From an uncultured Clostridia bacterium (lineage in GTDB: Bacteria; Bacillota; Clostridia; UBA1381), in NCBI GenBank assembly GCA_934454745.1, contig CAKSGP010000036.1, forward strand, positions 1 through 8,805: 8,805 nt of DNA, given 5' to 3'. Below, piece by piece: positions 1-6,704 of the stretch. A program made the translations under genes and the position numbers. Below the pieces are notes generated by a model. The model ran no database searches and was not told where the DNA came from. It saw only the letters and a list, made by a program, of their open reading frames with translations. Positions within the stretch are counted from its first letter, which is position 1, and each line of letters begins with the position of its first letter.

Positions 1-1
1 C

Positions 2-538
2 GTTAAGGATTACAATATGGAACACCTGCGTGACGGCGTAGGTATGGTCTTGCAGAAAAACGTTCTGTTCTCCGGCTCGATAGAGGAAAATCTGCGTTGG
101 GGCGATGCAGACGCGGATATGGATAAAATCCGCAATGCCGCAGAGCTTGCACAGGCAGACGGATTTGTAACCTCCTTTATCGAAGGCTATGACACGGAGC
201 TTGGTCAGGGCGGTTCAAATGTGTCCGGCGGTCAAAAGCAGAGACTTTGTATAGCAAGAGCATTGCTTAAAAATCCAAAAATCCTTATTCTTGACGACTC
301 CACAAGTGCAGTAGATACTGCAACTGAGGCGAAAATCAGAAAAGTATTGAACGAGGATTTGAAGGATACTACAAAAATTATAATTGCACAGAGAATAAAC
401 TCTGTAATAGAGGCTGATAAAATAATTGTCCTTAACGACGGCAAAATTGTCGGGGAGGGTACTCATGAGCAGTTATTAAAGACCTGTAATGAGTATATGG
501 ACATTTATTATTCACAGTCAGAGAAGGAGGTGTCTTAA
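2..538 (+). CDS. ABC exporter half-transporter, degenerate subunit (C-terminal part of the nucleotide-binding domain)
   Basis: The reading frame is open from base 2, so the gene begins before the window and only the last 178 codons are seen. They hold the second half of an ABC nucleotide-binding domain: a Q-loop (VLQKN, near 50-64), an intact signature VSGGQ (221-235), Walker B ILILDD and a D-loop STSAVD. Two key residues are non-canonical. The catalytic Glu after Walker B is Asp (codon 296-298) and the switch His is Gln (codon 389-391, IAQR). This is the pattern of the degenerate-site subunit in heterodimeric type IV exporters such as TM287/288, LmrCD and BmrCD. The missing N-terminus should carry six membrane helices and Walker A. 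The stop lies one base before the next gene's ATG, so the two are probably translationally coupled and encode one transporter. The substrate cannot be told; multidrug, lipid or peptide export are all possible. Confidence 0.93.
   Translation, partial: VKDYNMEHLRDGVGMVLQKNVLFSGSIEENLRWGDADADMDKIRNAAELAQADGFVTSFIEGYDTELGQGGSNVSGGQKQRLCIARALLKNPKILILDDSTSAVDTATEAKIRKVLNEDLKDTTKIIIAQRINSVIEADKIIVLNDGKIVGEGTHEQLLKTCNEYMDIYYSQSEKEVS
524..530 (+). promoter_or_regulatory. Ribosome binding site for the second ABC subunit
   Basis: AAGGAGG lies inside the last codons of the upstream gene, 9 nt before the ATG at 540. It decides the start: an in-frame ATG at 489 would add 17 residues that overlap the upstream gene and has no comparable site. 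Confidence 0.85.
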
Positions 539-539
539 T

Positions 540-2387
540 ATGCCTCCACAGATGGGTCATGGTCCGGGGAACAGAAATAATGCACGCTATGCAGCCAAAG
601 CAAAACCGAAAAATATAGGTGCGGCAATAAAACGTCTCTTGGGATATGTAGGTAAGGATAAATATAAAGTTATGCTTGCGGTTATATGCGTACTTATATC
701 CTCAGGCACAAACCTTGCGGCAACATATATGCTAAGACCGATAATCAATAATCTTGGTTCATCATTGCCCATAGGCGAAAAAATAGCCTCTCTTGCAATG
801 GGTATTGCAATTATGGCAGGGATATATCTTTTTGGTGTATGTGCTACTTTTATTCAGTCACGTACAATGATAAGCGTATCCCAAAGCACGCTGAAACGTA
901 TACGTGAGGATTTATTCGCAAAGCTTCAGGGGCTTGGCATTAAGTATTATGATACTAATCCCACCGGCGATATAATGAGCCGTTTTACAAACGATGTTGA
1001 TAATATCGGGCAGATGTTCGACTCAACAATTCTGCAAATGTTCTCGGGAATATTAACGCTTATCGGCACAGTAGTGCTTATGTTTATAACAAACGTTCCC
1101 CTTGCGGCTGTAACAATGGTGCTTGCACCGCTTATGGCGCTTGTGTCCGCTACAATAGCAAAGCATACAAGAAAATATTTTAAAAAACAACAGGAACAGT
1201 TAGGAAAAGTAAACGGATATATTGAGGAAACCATAAGCGGTCAGAAGGTTGTTAAGGTATTTAACCACGAGGAAACCGCAAAAGCGGATTTTGAAAAGCT
1301 TAACAATGAGCTTCGTGACATACAGGTAAAGGCGAACTTCTTAGGCGGAATAATGGGGCCGTCAATGAATGCAATGTCACAGGTAAGCTATACTGTAACT
1401 GCATTTATCGGTTCAACGCTTGCGTTGCTTACACGTATAGGCAAAATCGGTATAGGGAGCTTTGCCGCACTTGACGTTGGCGGACTTACTGTATTTGTAA
1501 ACTATTCAAGACATTTTTCACGTCCGATTAACGAAATATCAAACCAGATTAACGTTGTAATGTCTGCACTTGCAGGTGCAGAACGTGTTTTTGCGGTAAT
1601 GGACGAGGAACCTGAAACTGCAAATGATACAGGCAAAATCAAGCTTTCCGAGGTTCGGGGCGATGTTGTTGTTGAAAACGTTACATTTGGTTACATACCG
1701 GATAAGACAATACTGAAAAATGTATCTATGTACGCTCATCCAGGTCAGAAAATTGCACTTGTAGGCTCTACAGGTGCCGGAAAAACTACAATAACAAATC
1801 TTATAACAAGATTTTACGATATTAATTCAGGTAAAATTACTATTGACGGTATTGATATAAAGGATATAGACCGTGACAGCTTAAGAGAGCATATAGCAGT
1901 TGTTTTGCAGGACACACATCTGTTTACAGGTACTGTTATGGAAAACATCCGATATGGTAGACTTGACGCAACCGATGATGAGGTGCGTAAGGCGGCAATG
2001 ACCTCCTGTGCACATTCATTTATAAAGAATATGCCTAACGGCTATGATACAGTTCTAACAGGCGACGGTGCAAATCTTTCACAGGGACAAAGACAGCTCT
2101 TAAACATTGCAAGAGCCGCACTTTCCAAAGCACCTATACTTATTCTTGACGAGGCAACGTCCTCTGTTGATACGAAAACAGAGCAGAGCATAAACCATGG
2201 TATGGATGCATTGATGGAGAACAGAACTACTTTTGTTATTGCTCATCGTCTTTCTACGATACGAAATGCAAATGCGATTATGGTGCTGGAGGACGGAGAA
2301 ATTATAGAACGTGGTACTCATGAGGAATTGCTGGAGCTTAAGGGCAGATACTATGAGCTATACACCGGCATAAAAGAGCTTGACTGA
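540..2387 (+). CDS. ABC exporter half-transporter, catalytic subunit (transmembrane plus ATPase domains)
   Basis: A 615-aa complete half-exporter, normal length for the family. A Gly/Asn/Lys-rich N-terminus of about 40 residues precedes six probable membrane helices (about 44-66, 82-106, 164-184, 186-206, 276-297, 303-324). The ATPase domain runs from about residue 375: Walker A GSTGAGKTT (409-417), Q-loop Gln457, signature LSQGQ (513-517), Walker B ILILDE with catalytic Glu538, D-loop SSVD, and switch His569. Catalytic Glu and His are present, but the signature's first Gly is Gln. This complements the upstream subunit, which has a good signature but lacks Glu and His. The heterodimer would then have one competent and one degenerate ATP site, as in TM287/288-type exporters. 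The ATG at 540 is chosen on its AAGGAGG site. Substrate unknown; annotations such as multidrug or lipid A exporter would be generic. Confidence 0.95.
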   Translation: MPPQMGHGPGNRNNARYAAKAKPKNIGAAIKRLLGYVGKDKYKVMLAVICVLISSGTNLAATYMLRPIINNLGSSLPIGEKIASLAMGIAIMAGIYLFGVCATFIQSRTMISVSQSTLKRIREDLFAKLQGLGIKYYDTNPTGDIMSRFTNDVDNIGQMFDSTILQMFSGILTLIGTVVLMFITNVPLAAVTMVLAPLMALVSATIAKHTRKYFKKQQEQLGKVNGYIEETISGQKVVKVFNHEETAKADFEKLNNELRDIQVKANFLGGIMGPSMNAMSQVSYTVTAFIGSTLALLTRIGKIGIGSFAALDVGGLTVFVNYSRHFSRPINEISNQINVVMSALAGAERVFAVMDEEPETANDTGKIKLSEVRGDVVVENVTFGYIPDKTILKNVSMYAHPGQKIALVGSTGAGKTTITNLITRFYDINSGKITIDGIDIKDIDRDSLREHIAVVLQDTHLFTGTVMENIRYGRLDATDDEVRKAAMTSCAHSFIKNMPNGYDTVLTGDGANLSQGQRQLLNIARAALSKAPILILDEATSSVDTKTEQSINHGMDALMENRTTFVIAHRLSTIRNANAIMVLEDGEIIERGTHEELLELKGRYYELYTGIKELD

Positions 2388-2410
2388 TTGAAATTCCGCA
2401 TCTCGCACAC

Positions 2411-2452
2411 ATTTCCTAACTTATGTACAAAGAGTACACGGCGTTCGGAAAT
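2411..2452 (+). repeat. 42-nt imperfect inverted repeat (intergenic hairpin)
   Basis: The two arms pair as ATTTCC with GGAAAT, one mismatch, AAC with GTT, a small internal loop (TTA opposite CGGC), then TGTAC with GTACA around the loop AAAGA. It begins 24 nt after the exporter stop codon. No T-run follows on either strand, so it does not look like an intrinsic terminator. It could be an mRNA-stabilising 3' structure, a copy of a dispersed intergenic palindrome, or a protein site. Confidence 0.55.
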
Positions 2453-2486
2453 CTGCATAATCCGCGAAATTTTAATGCAATCTGCA
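2450..2486 (+). repeat. Short direct repeats AATCTGCA
   Basis: AATCTGCA occurs at 2450-2457 and 2479-2486, 29 bases apart, and each copy is followed by an AT-rich AAATTTT-like run (2467-2473 and 2487-2493). The first copy overlaps the end of the 42-nt hairpin and the second ends just before the putative -35 box. Two short copies could arise by chance in AT-rich DNA. Confidence 0.3.
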
Positions 2487-2491
2487 AAATT

Positions 2492-2521
2492 TTGAAATAT
2501 CTGACAGATAAAAAATAATAT
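2492..2521 (+). promoter_or_regulatory. Putative promoter of the GAP1-like operon with a palindromic spacer
   Basis: A -35 like TTGAAA (2492-2497) and a -10 like TAATAT (2516-2521) are separated by 18 nt. The spacer contains the perfect 13-nt palindrome TATCTGACAGATA (2498-2510, central A). A palindrome between the core elements is a common place for a repressor operator. Transcription would start near 2528, leaving a leader of about 20 nt before the ATG at 2549. Both boxes are imperfect and the surroundings are AT-rich, so the promoter is a prediction; the palindrome is read directly. Confidence 0.5.
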
Positions 2522-2535
2522 AACATAAAAAAGGT

Positions 2536-2544
2536 GGAGGGGAG
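2536..2544 (+). promoter_or_regulatory. Ribosome binding site deciding the start of the GAP1-like gene
   Basis: The purine run GGAGGGGAG sits 4 nt before the ATG at 2549, with its GGAGG core 8 nt away. A GTG at 2534 would extend the protein by five residues but overlaps this run and has no site of its own. Confidence 0.7.
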
Positions 2545-2548
2545 AAAA

Positions 2549-4684
2549 ATGAAGGTATACCAGATGATATACACTTCAGTGCAGCACAGTCTTGCAGATC
2601 CTGAGCTTGGCTTATCGAATGCACCGGGACACAGAGTATATTCCTGTTCCCAAGGCTTAAGCCGTGAAAATATTTCAGAGCTAATCAGGTTTTCAAGTTA
2701 CAGACTGCCAAAAAACAACACAACTACGTATCCGAAAACATTTGCCGACCCGCAAATTCCGCAGATGTTTCCGAAAACGTTCAGAACTTTACGTCTTTCA
2801 GACGGAAAAATAGCGGCTATTCAGTCCGTTTATTCAGGCGATGACATAAACGGCGAGCCAGGAAACTTTTTTGCACACGCACTTGTATTTGATGAGTATG
2901 TTGATGACTTTTTCCCGGAACAATATTACGGTTCACAGCTGTTTAGAACATATCTTACAAAGGAAGAGTACGAAACACAGCTTGTACGTTATATGCCGAT
3001 TCTTGAAAATCCTATAAAGCCTGATAACAACGAAATATGCGAGTTTATAAAAGAGCACAAAAAGGAGCTTACATATCTTATTAATCACGCTGTAACGCTT
3101 TTGACATCAGAAAATCTTAAAAATATATGTATTTCAACCCCCTTAGCCGAAACTACTGAGAAATACCTCATAGCTTTAAAATGGCTGTTACCGCGGGATA
3201 TATCGGAAAATACTGGAATTTCCACCTATAATGTTTATCTCCCGTCGGATAAGCAGAATAAGATAATTTTTCACGGTACAGTAAAAGGGAAAAATAATAT
3301 AACCCCCGAATCAATAGAAACAAGAGATAATTGCATCTATATAGATTTTGAGAAAATAGATTTTTCAGCCGTTGCAACCTCAAGCCTGTTTAACTTTGAG
3401 CCAAAAGTTCTTCGTTCGGAGTATGCAAAGTATAAAATGCAATCGGTCAGTGCATATCTTGACTGGTTTGCACTGACCCAAAACGTAACATACAGCGGAA
3501 TAGGCGGTAAGCTTTTGAAGTTTAAGCGTTCTGCAGGTGATGAGGCTTTTGCAATTCGTGCAAGTGAGCTGTTTGCAAATATAGATGATGAGTCTATGGC
3601 TGATGTGCGTTTTGAAATTACCAAGGTTATGTATGATAACATTGATCTTTTTAATGATGAAATCGAAAAGGTAACGGATATATACGTATCAAACTGCGTA
3701 GAAAAGCTATGCAACGGAGAAAGCTATGATATAGCAACTATTTTTACGGATTCTTCATCACAGCGTCAGATAGGTGTTATACTCAACAAGCTGACAGACT
3801 ATATGGACTGTATATGCGAGAATTTTGACATAATGGGTGATCGGAACAAAATTCTTGTACTTGAATTTATCGCGCGTCTTAAACACAGTGCTGTTTTTGA
3901 CAGCTGGGCAAGTATGCTTTTGAATAAGAAAAAATACATATCAGTAGTTACGGAGCTTGCTATTAATAAGCTTGTAACCGGCTATGGTGCAAATATGTTC
4001 TCACTGCCGGAGGGGTGGATCCCTGAGGAAATGTATGAGCTTATTGCATATATTGAGGCGTCAACAGAGGATAAAAGTCTTTCAAAGGGTTGTGTGAAAT
4101 ACATTGCAGAGCACGACGAGGTTGACTGGTCAAGATATGGCATAACAATAACTCAGCGAAAGAAGCTCCCTCAAGAAACAGCCGAGGACACAAAAACAAT
4201 AAAACGTCTTTTAACTCACGTGGGATATGAGCCATTTAAACGCAGAACATATGAGAGTATAAAGCGTGATGTTATGACAAACCTTGAGGAGAGTCCATCA
4301 CCGTTCTTGATATCAAAGCTTTTAGGAGCCTTTTATATGTGGCAGGGTGCATATGGTAATCAGCGTGAGGCACAACGACTTGCTATTCGCATAAAACGAC
4401 TAATCCTTGAATTACGTGAGAAAGAGCCGCAATGCTATAACTATATGATAGCAAAGCTTGGTATAGAGATAATCGAATCACAAGGTCATTATCACGAGGA
4501 GATAATAAGCACTGAAACAATGCCTGAAAGCTTCTGGAACTGGTTTTTAATAGGTGCTATGCGTAGCAAGCGCGACGATAAAAAAATGCTTTCATATATG
4601 CGTATATACGAGGCAAACAAGATGCGGTTTAACCGACTTAGCATAAAAAATGAACTCAGAAACGTTTTCAAAGATGAGAACTGA
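2549..4684 (+). CDS. GTPase-associated protein 1-like protein (GAP1-N2 type N-terminal domain)
   Basis: A 711-aa protein with no signal peptide or membrane helix, so probably cytoplasmic. The first 130 or so residues resemble the GAP1-N2 domain: an opening strand QMIYTS (5-10), a later VYSCSQGLS element, a central FRTLRLSDGK/IQSVYSGDD stretch, and the hallmark GNFFAHALVFDE (from Gly105). I recognise this from family memory, not from a profile search. The rest is mostly helical and charged, fitting the GAP1 middle and C-terminal regions, with no catalytic motif I can name. GAP1 proteins were described as partners of TRAFAC-type GTPases in predicted conflict or signalling systems; their biochemical role is unknown. 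No GTPase gene follows here. The gene has its own likely promoter and is followed after 43 nt by a membrane-protein gene, probably in one transcript. Codon and base use look like the neighbours. Confidence 0.65.
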   Translation: MKVYQMIYTSVQHSLADPELGLSNAPGHRVYSCSQGLSRENISELIRFSSYRLPKNNTTTYPKTFADPQIPQMFPKTFRTLRLSDGKIAAIQSVYSGDDINGEPGNFFAHALVFDEYVDDFFPEQYYGSQLFRTYLTKEEYETQLVRYMPILENPIKPDNNEICEFIKEHKKELTYLINHAVTLLTSENLKNICISTPLAETTEKYLIALKWLLPRDISENTGISTYNVYLPSDKQNKIIFHGTVKGKNNITPESIETRDNCIYIDFEKIDFSAVATSSLFNFEPKVLRSEYAKYKMQSVSAYLDWFALTQNVTYSGIGGKLLKFKRSAGDEAFAIRASELFANIDDESMADVRFEITKVMYDNIDLFNDEIEKVTDIYVSNCVEKLCNGESYDIATIFTDSSSQRQIGVILNKLTDYMDCICENFDIMGDRNKILVLEFIARLKHSAVFDSWASMLLNKKKYISVVTELAINKLVTGYGANMFSLPEGWIPEEMYELIAYIEASTEDKSLSKGCVKYIAEHDEVDWSRYGITITQRKKLPQETAEDTKTIKRLLTHVGYEPFKRRTYESIKRDVMTNLEESPSPFLISKLLGAFYMWQGAYGNQREAQRLAIRIKRLILELREKEPQCYNYMIAKLGIEIIESQGHYHEEIISTETMPESFWNWFLIGAMRSKRDDKKMLSYMRIYEANKMRFNRLSIKNELRNVFKDEN

Positions 4685-4711
4685 TATAAACTGCGGTGGC
4701 GTATGTCACGG

Positions 4712-4717
4712 AAAGGA
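4712..4717 (+). promoter_or_regulatory. Probable ribosome binding site of the membrane-protein gene
   Basis: AAAGGA lies about 10 nt before the ATG at 4728 and a GGA follows closely (4720-4722). It favours that ATG over one at 4650, which lies inside the upstream gene and would put a hydrophilic 26-residue extension in front of a clear signal peptide. Confidence 0.55.
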
Positions 4718-4727
4718 ATGGAATAAA

Positions 4728-5486
4728 ATGAAAAATATATTTAAAAAACTTATAATAACAGTATGTGCAATGTCGGTAACCTTCACAGTTGCCGCAACAG
4801 GTGTATTTGCAACAATGACTCCAAGGTCCGGTCCTAATGATAATTCATCTGTAACAGATACAGTTAAAAGCGATGACAGCAAGTCTAAAACAACAAGTGC
4901 AAGCAAAACTTCAACTCAGACCACTGAAAATGTAACTTCACAGGCAGCAAATCAGAATGTTACAGCAAAGAAATACCTTACAAAGTGGGGCGGATTCTTT
5001 TGGTTCTTGCTTTCTGTTATAGTAAACTTCATATTGAGTTGTTGGATAAGCAATCGTTTTTACAGACTTGCAAAACGCAATACACAGGGTTCTGCTGAAA
5101 TCCGTGCATTGAGAAAGGATATAGAAGAAAAGTTTGCATCGACACTTACTGATATAAACGAGCCTGCAACAGAGATTATAAATCGTAACGAGAACTACGC
5201 AAGAACTGATGAGGGTATGGAAATGCCTGAACGCAGACAAAGCGTTAAAATCAAAGAGGACGAGCGTGAAATCCTTGGTAAATGGGATAAACAGCGTACA
5301 GCTCTAAAAGAGGAGAACGATAATGAATATTCCTTTGAAATGCGTCGTCCTATGGCAGGAATTAAGTTTGAGGATGAGGAGGATGAAAACGAATCAATTC
5401 CGTCACGTTCAAAAATTGATTCAATATCAAAAGCCGGAAATAAGGCAAAGGATTTTTTAAGTAATATATTTCCATTCGAGGATTAA
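4728..5486 (+). CDS. Single-pass membrane protein with signal peptide, Ser/Thr-rich ectodomain and acidic cytoplasmic tail; function unknown
   Basis: I recognise no family in this 252-aa protein. It begins with a typical signal peptide: basic MKNIFKK, a hydrophobic core, and a likely signal peptidase I site after VFA (residue 28). A short Ser/Thr/Lys/Gln-rich, low-complexity outer segment (about 30-80) follows. One membrane helix spans about 88-109, ending in the basic RFYRLAKRN, which by the positive-inside rule places the C-terminus in the cytoplasm. The tail of about 140 residues is charged and probably largely disordered, with a possible helix near 122-140 and an acidic EDEEDENE cluster near residue 215. 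With almost no outer domain, the tail is the likely functional part, for example a membrane anchor or docking platform for the GAP1-like protein encoded 43 nt upstream. That partnership is inferred only from gene order. The start at 4728 is set by the signal peptide and ribosome binding site. Confidence 0.8.
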   Translation: MKNIFKKLIITVCAMSVTFTVAATGVFATMTPRSGPNDNSSVTDTVKSDDSKSKTTSASKTSTQTTENVTSQAANQNVTAKKYLTKWGGFFWFLLSVIVNFILSCWISNRFYRLAKRNTQGSAEIRALRKDIEEKFASTLTDINEPATEIINRNENYARTDEGMEMPERRQSVKIKEDEREILGKWDKQRTALKEENDNEYSFEMRRPMAGIKFEDEEDENESIPSRSKIDSISKAGNKAKDFLSNIFPFED

Positions 5487-5489
5487 TAG

Positions 5490-5529
5490 ATAATAAAATG
5501 GTGTTGCTGATGCAACACCATTTTATTAT
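5490..5529. terminator. Bidirectional intrinsic terminator (perfect 18-bp stem)
   Basis: Arms 5490-5507 and 5512-5529 are perfectly complementary around the loop TGAT. A GC-containing inner stem (ATGGTGTTGC) is flanked by A-rich and T-rich arms, so either strand gives a stem ending in U-rich sequence. It lies 3 nt after the membrane-protein stop and overlaps the first base of the stop codon (5529-5531) of the convergent yeiH-like gene, so it should end both transcripts. Confidence 0.9.
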
Positions 5530-6560
5530 TAAACAAGTCCTATAAAGTATTCCACCGCTATTGCTACAATAACAACTGCCGCTGAGATTATGAAACCGTG
5601 TATCATAGGATTGATACCTGATTTTTTCATTTCCTTGAAGTCTGTGTTAAGACCGATTGCCGCAAGTGCCGCAATCATAAGGAATTTACTTATCTCTTTT
5701 GCACCAGAAGATACCCAAGCAGGGATTACGCCAATACTGTTGATTATAGCAAGTCCAACAAAGCCTAATATAAACCAGGGGAACAGACTTAAAATATTGA
5801 TTTTTCCGCTCTCTCCATTTGTATTTGAAACAGCCGCTTTGCTCTTAATTCTGAGATTAATAAATGCAAAAACAAGAACTGTGGGAATAATTGAAAGGGT
5901 TCTTGTCAGCTTTACCATAGTAGCAAAATCACCTGCCGCCTCAGAGAAAGCATATCCTGCAGCAACTACGCTTGACGTATCGTTTACCGATGTTCCCGCC
6001 CAAAGACCATATGCCATATCAGAAAGTCCCAAGGCTCTGCCCATTATGGGAAACAATATAATCATTGCCATATCAAACAGGAATGTAGCACTCATTGCAT
6101 AGGCAATATCCTTGTCCTCCGCATCGATAACAGGTGCAATAGCCGCAATTGCAGAGCCTCCGCAAATACCTGTTCCTGCGGAAATAAGGTTGGACAGCTT
6201 CCAGTTTAGTCCCAGGGCTTTTCCGACAAAATATCCGCCGCCAAAGCAGGTAAGGAGTGTGAAAAACATAACTTCAAGCGATAACTTTCCTACATTAAGG
6301 ATTGTTCCTATACTAAGTGACGCACCGAGAAGAATAATTGCAAACTTAAGTATTTTCTTTGAAGTAAATTTCAGCCCCTTTGTCAATAAAGCCGTCGGTT
6401 TTTTTATCTGGTTAATACCCATACCTATAAAAAGAGCAATTACCGATGCACCTATAATGTGTATAGGTAACAAGCTCTCTAAATATTTTGCAACAAATGC
6501 TATAACTAAAGCAATTGCAAATCCGGGTAAAATTTGAACATAATTTTTTAATTTTGACAT
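5529..6560 (-). CDS. yeiH: YeiH/YadS-family putative sulfate exporter
   Basis: A 343-aa, very hydrophobic protein with about ten membrane helices, matching the length and pattern of the YeiH family (Pfam Cons_hypoth698). Recognisable conserved blocks are GTGICGGSAIAAIAPVI (from residue 129), AGTSVNDTSSVVAAGY (188-203), VKLTRT (217-221 region) and AAIGLNTD (300-307). Members are inner-membrane proteins annotated as putative sulfate or sulfonate-related exporters, but transport activity is poorly established, so the substrate is tentative. The gene is monocistronic, with its own promoter, an AAAGAGG ribosome binding site (6571-6577) 10 nt before the ATG, and a shared terminator with the convergent GAP1 unit. 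In other bacteria this family often sits beside a LysR-type regulator; none is visible here. The antiparallel frames across the region are shadows of this gene. Confidence 0.92.
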   Translation of the reverse strand: MSKLKNYVQILPGFAIALVIAFVAKYLESLLPIHIIGASVIALFIGMGINQIKKPTALLTKGLKFTSKKILKFAIILLGASLSIGTILNVGKLSLEVMFFTLLTCFGGGYFVGKALGLNWKLSNLISAGTGICGGSAIAAIAPVIDAEDKDIAYAMSATFLFDMAMIILFPIMGRALGLSDMAYGLWAGTSVNDTSSVVAAGYAFSEAAGDFATMVKLTRTLSIIPTVLVFAFINLRIKSKAAVSNTNGESGKINILSLFPWFILGFVGLAIINSIGVIPAWVSSGAKEISKFLMIAALAAIGLNTDFKEMKKSGINPMIHGFIISAAVVIVAIAVEYFIGLV

Positions 6561-6604
6561 TTAATTTACACCTCTTTGAATTTTTATATTTATGCAGCCG
6601 TGTA

Positions 6605-6633
6605 ATTATATCACATATAGTTTAATTTATCAA
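6605..6633 (-). promoter_or_regulatory. Promoter of the yeiH-like gene, with overlapping imperfect palindrome
   Basis: On the minus strand, TTGATA (6628-6633) and TATAAT (6605-6610) are spaced exactly 17 nt, and TGA before the -10 makes it an extended -10. This is near consensus and predicts a leader of about 38 nt. The -10 is embedded in TGTGATATAATTACA, a 15-nt imperfect palindrome with TGT...ACA ends, vaguely Crp/Fnr-like but one base short of the usual spacing. A regulator site is possible, not shown. Confidence 0.75.
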
Positions 6634-6655
6634 TATATTTTGGCAAAATTTTCGT

Positions 6656-6701
6656 ACATAAAAAACACGGCAAACAGAACGTTTTCCGTGTTTTTTTATG
6701 T
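6656..6701 (-). terminator. Intrinsic terminator of the AGCS symporter gene
   Basis: An 11-bp stem pairs 6660-6670 with 6686-6696 (CACGG/CCGTG plus A/T run). It extends by 4 bp beyond a one-base bulge, and a small AAAC/GTTT inner helix is possible. On the minus strand the CCGTG arm is followed by TTTTTT. It begins 3 nt after the symporter stop and lies upstream of the yeiH promoter, insulating the two genes. Confidence 0.88.
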
Positions 6702-6704
6702 ATT

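Noticed and set aside
489..539. An upstream ATG extending the second ABC subunit by 17 residues
   Set aside because: The AAGGAGG site sits 9 nt before the ATG at 540, and the extension merely reads the upstream gene's end in another frame.
2204..2450. CRISPR array or long tandem repeats anywhere in the window
   Set aside because: Reading through the window showed no regularly spaced repeats; only two 8-nt copies near 2450-2486 were found.
2411..2452. The intergenic hairpin as a rho-independent terminator of the exporter genes
   Set aside because: No U-tract follows the stem on either strand.
4650..4727. An upstream ATG extending the membrane protein by 26 residues
   Set aside because: It overlaps the upstream gene and would bury a typical signal peptide behind a hydrophilic stretch.
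5590..6537. Two plus-strand open frames of 170 and 141 codons opposite the yeiH-like gene
   Set aside because: They are antisense shadows of a well-conserved membrane protein, rich in Ile/Ala/Pro from reversed hydrophobic codons, with no ribosome binding site or family resemblance.
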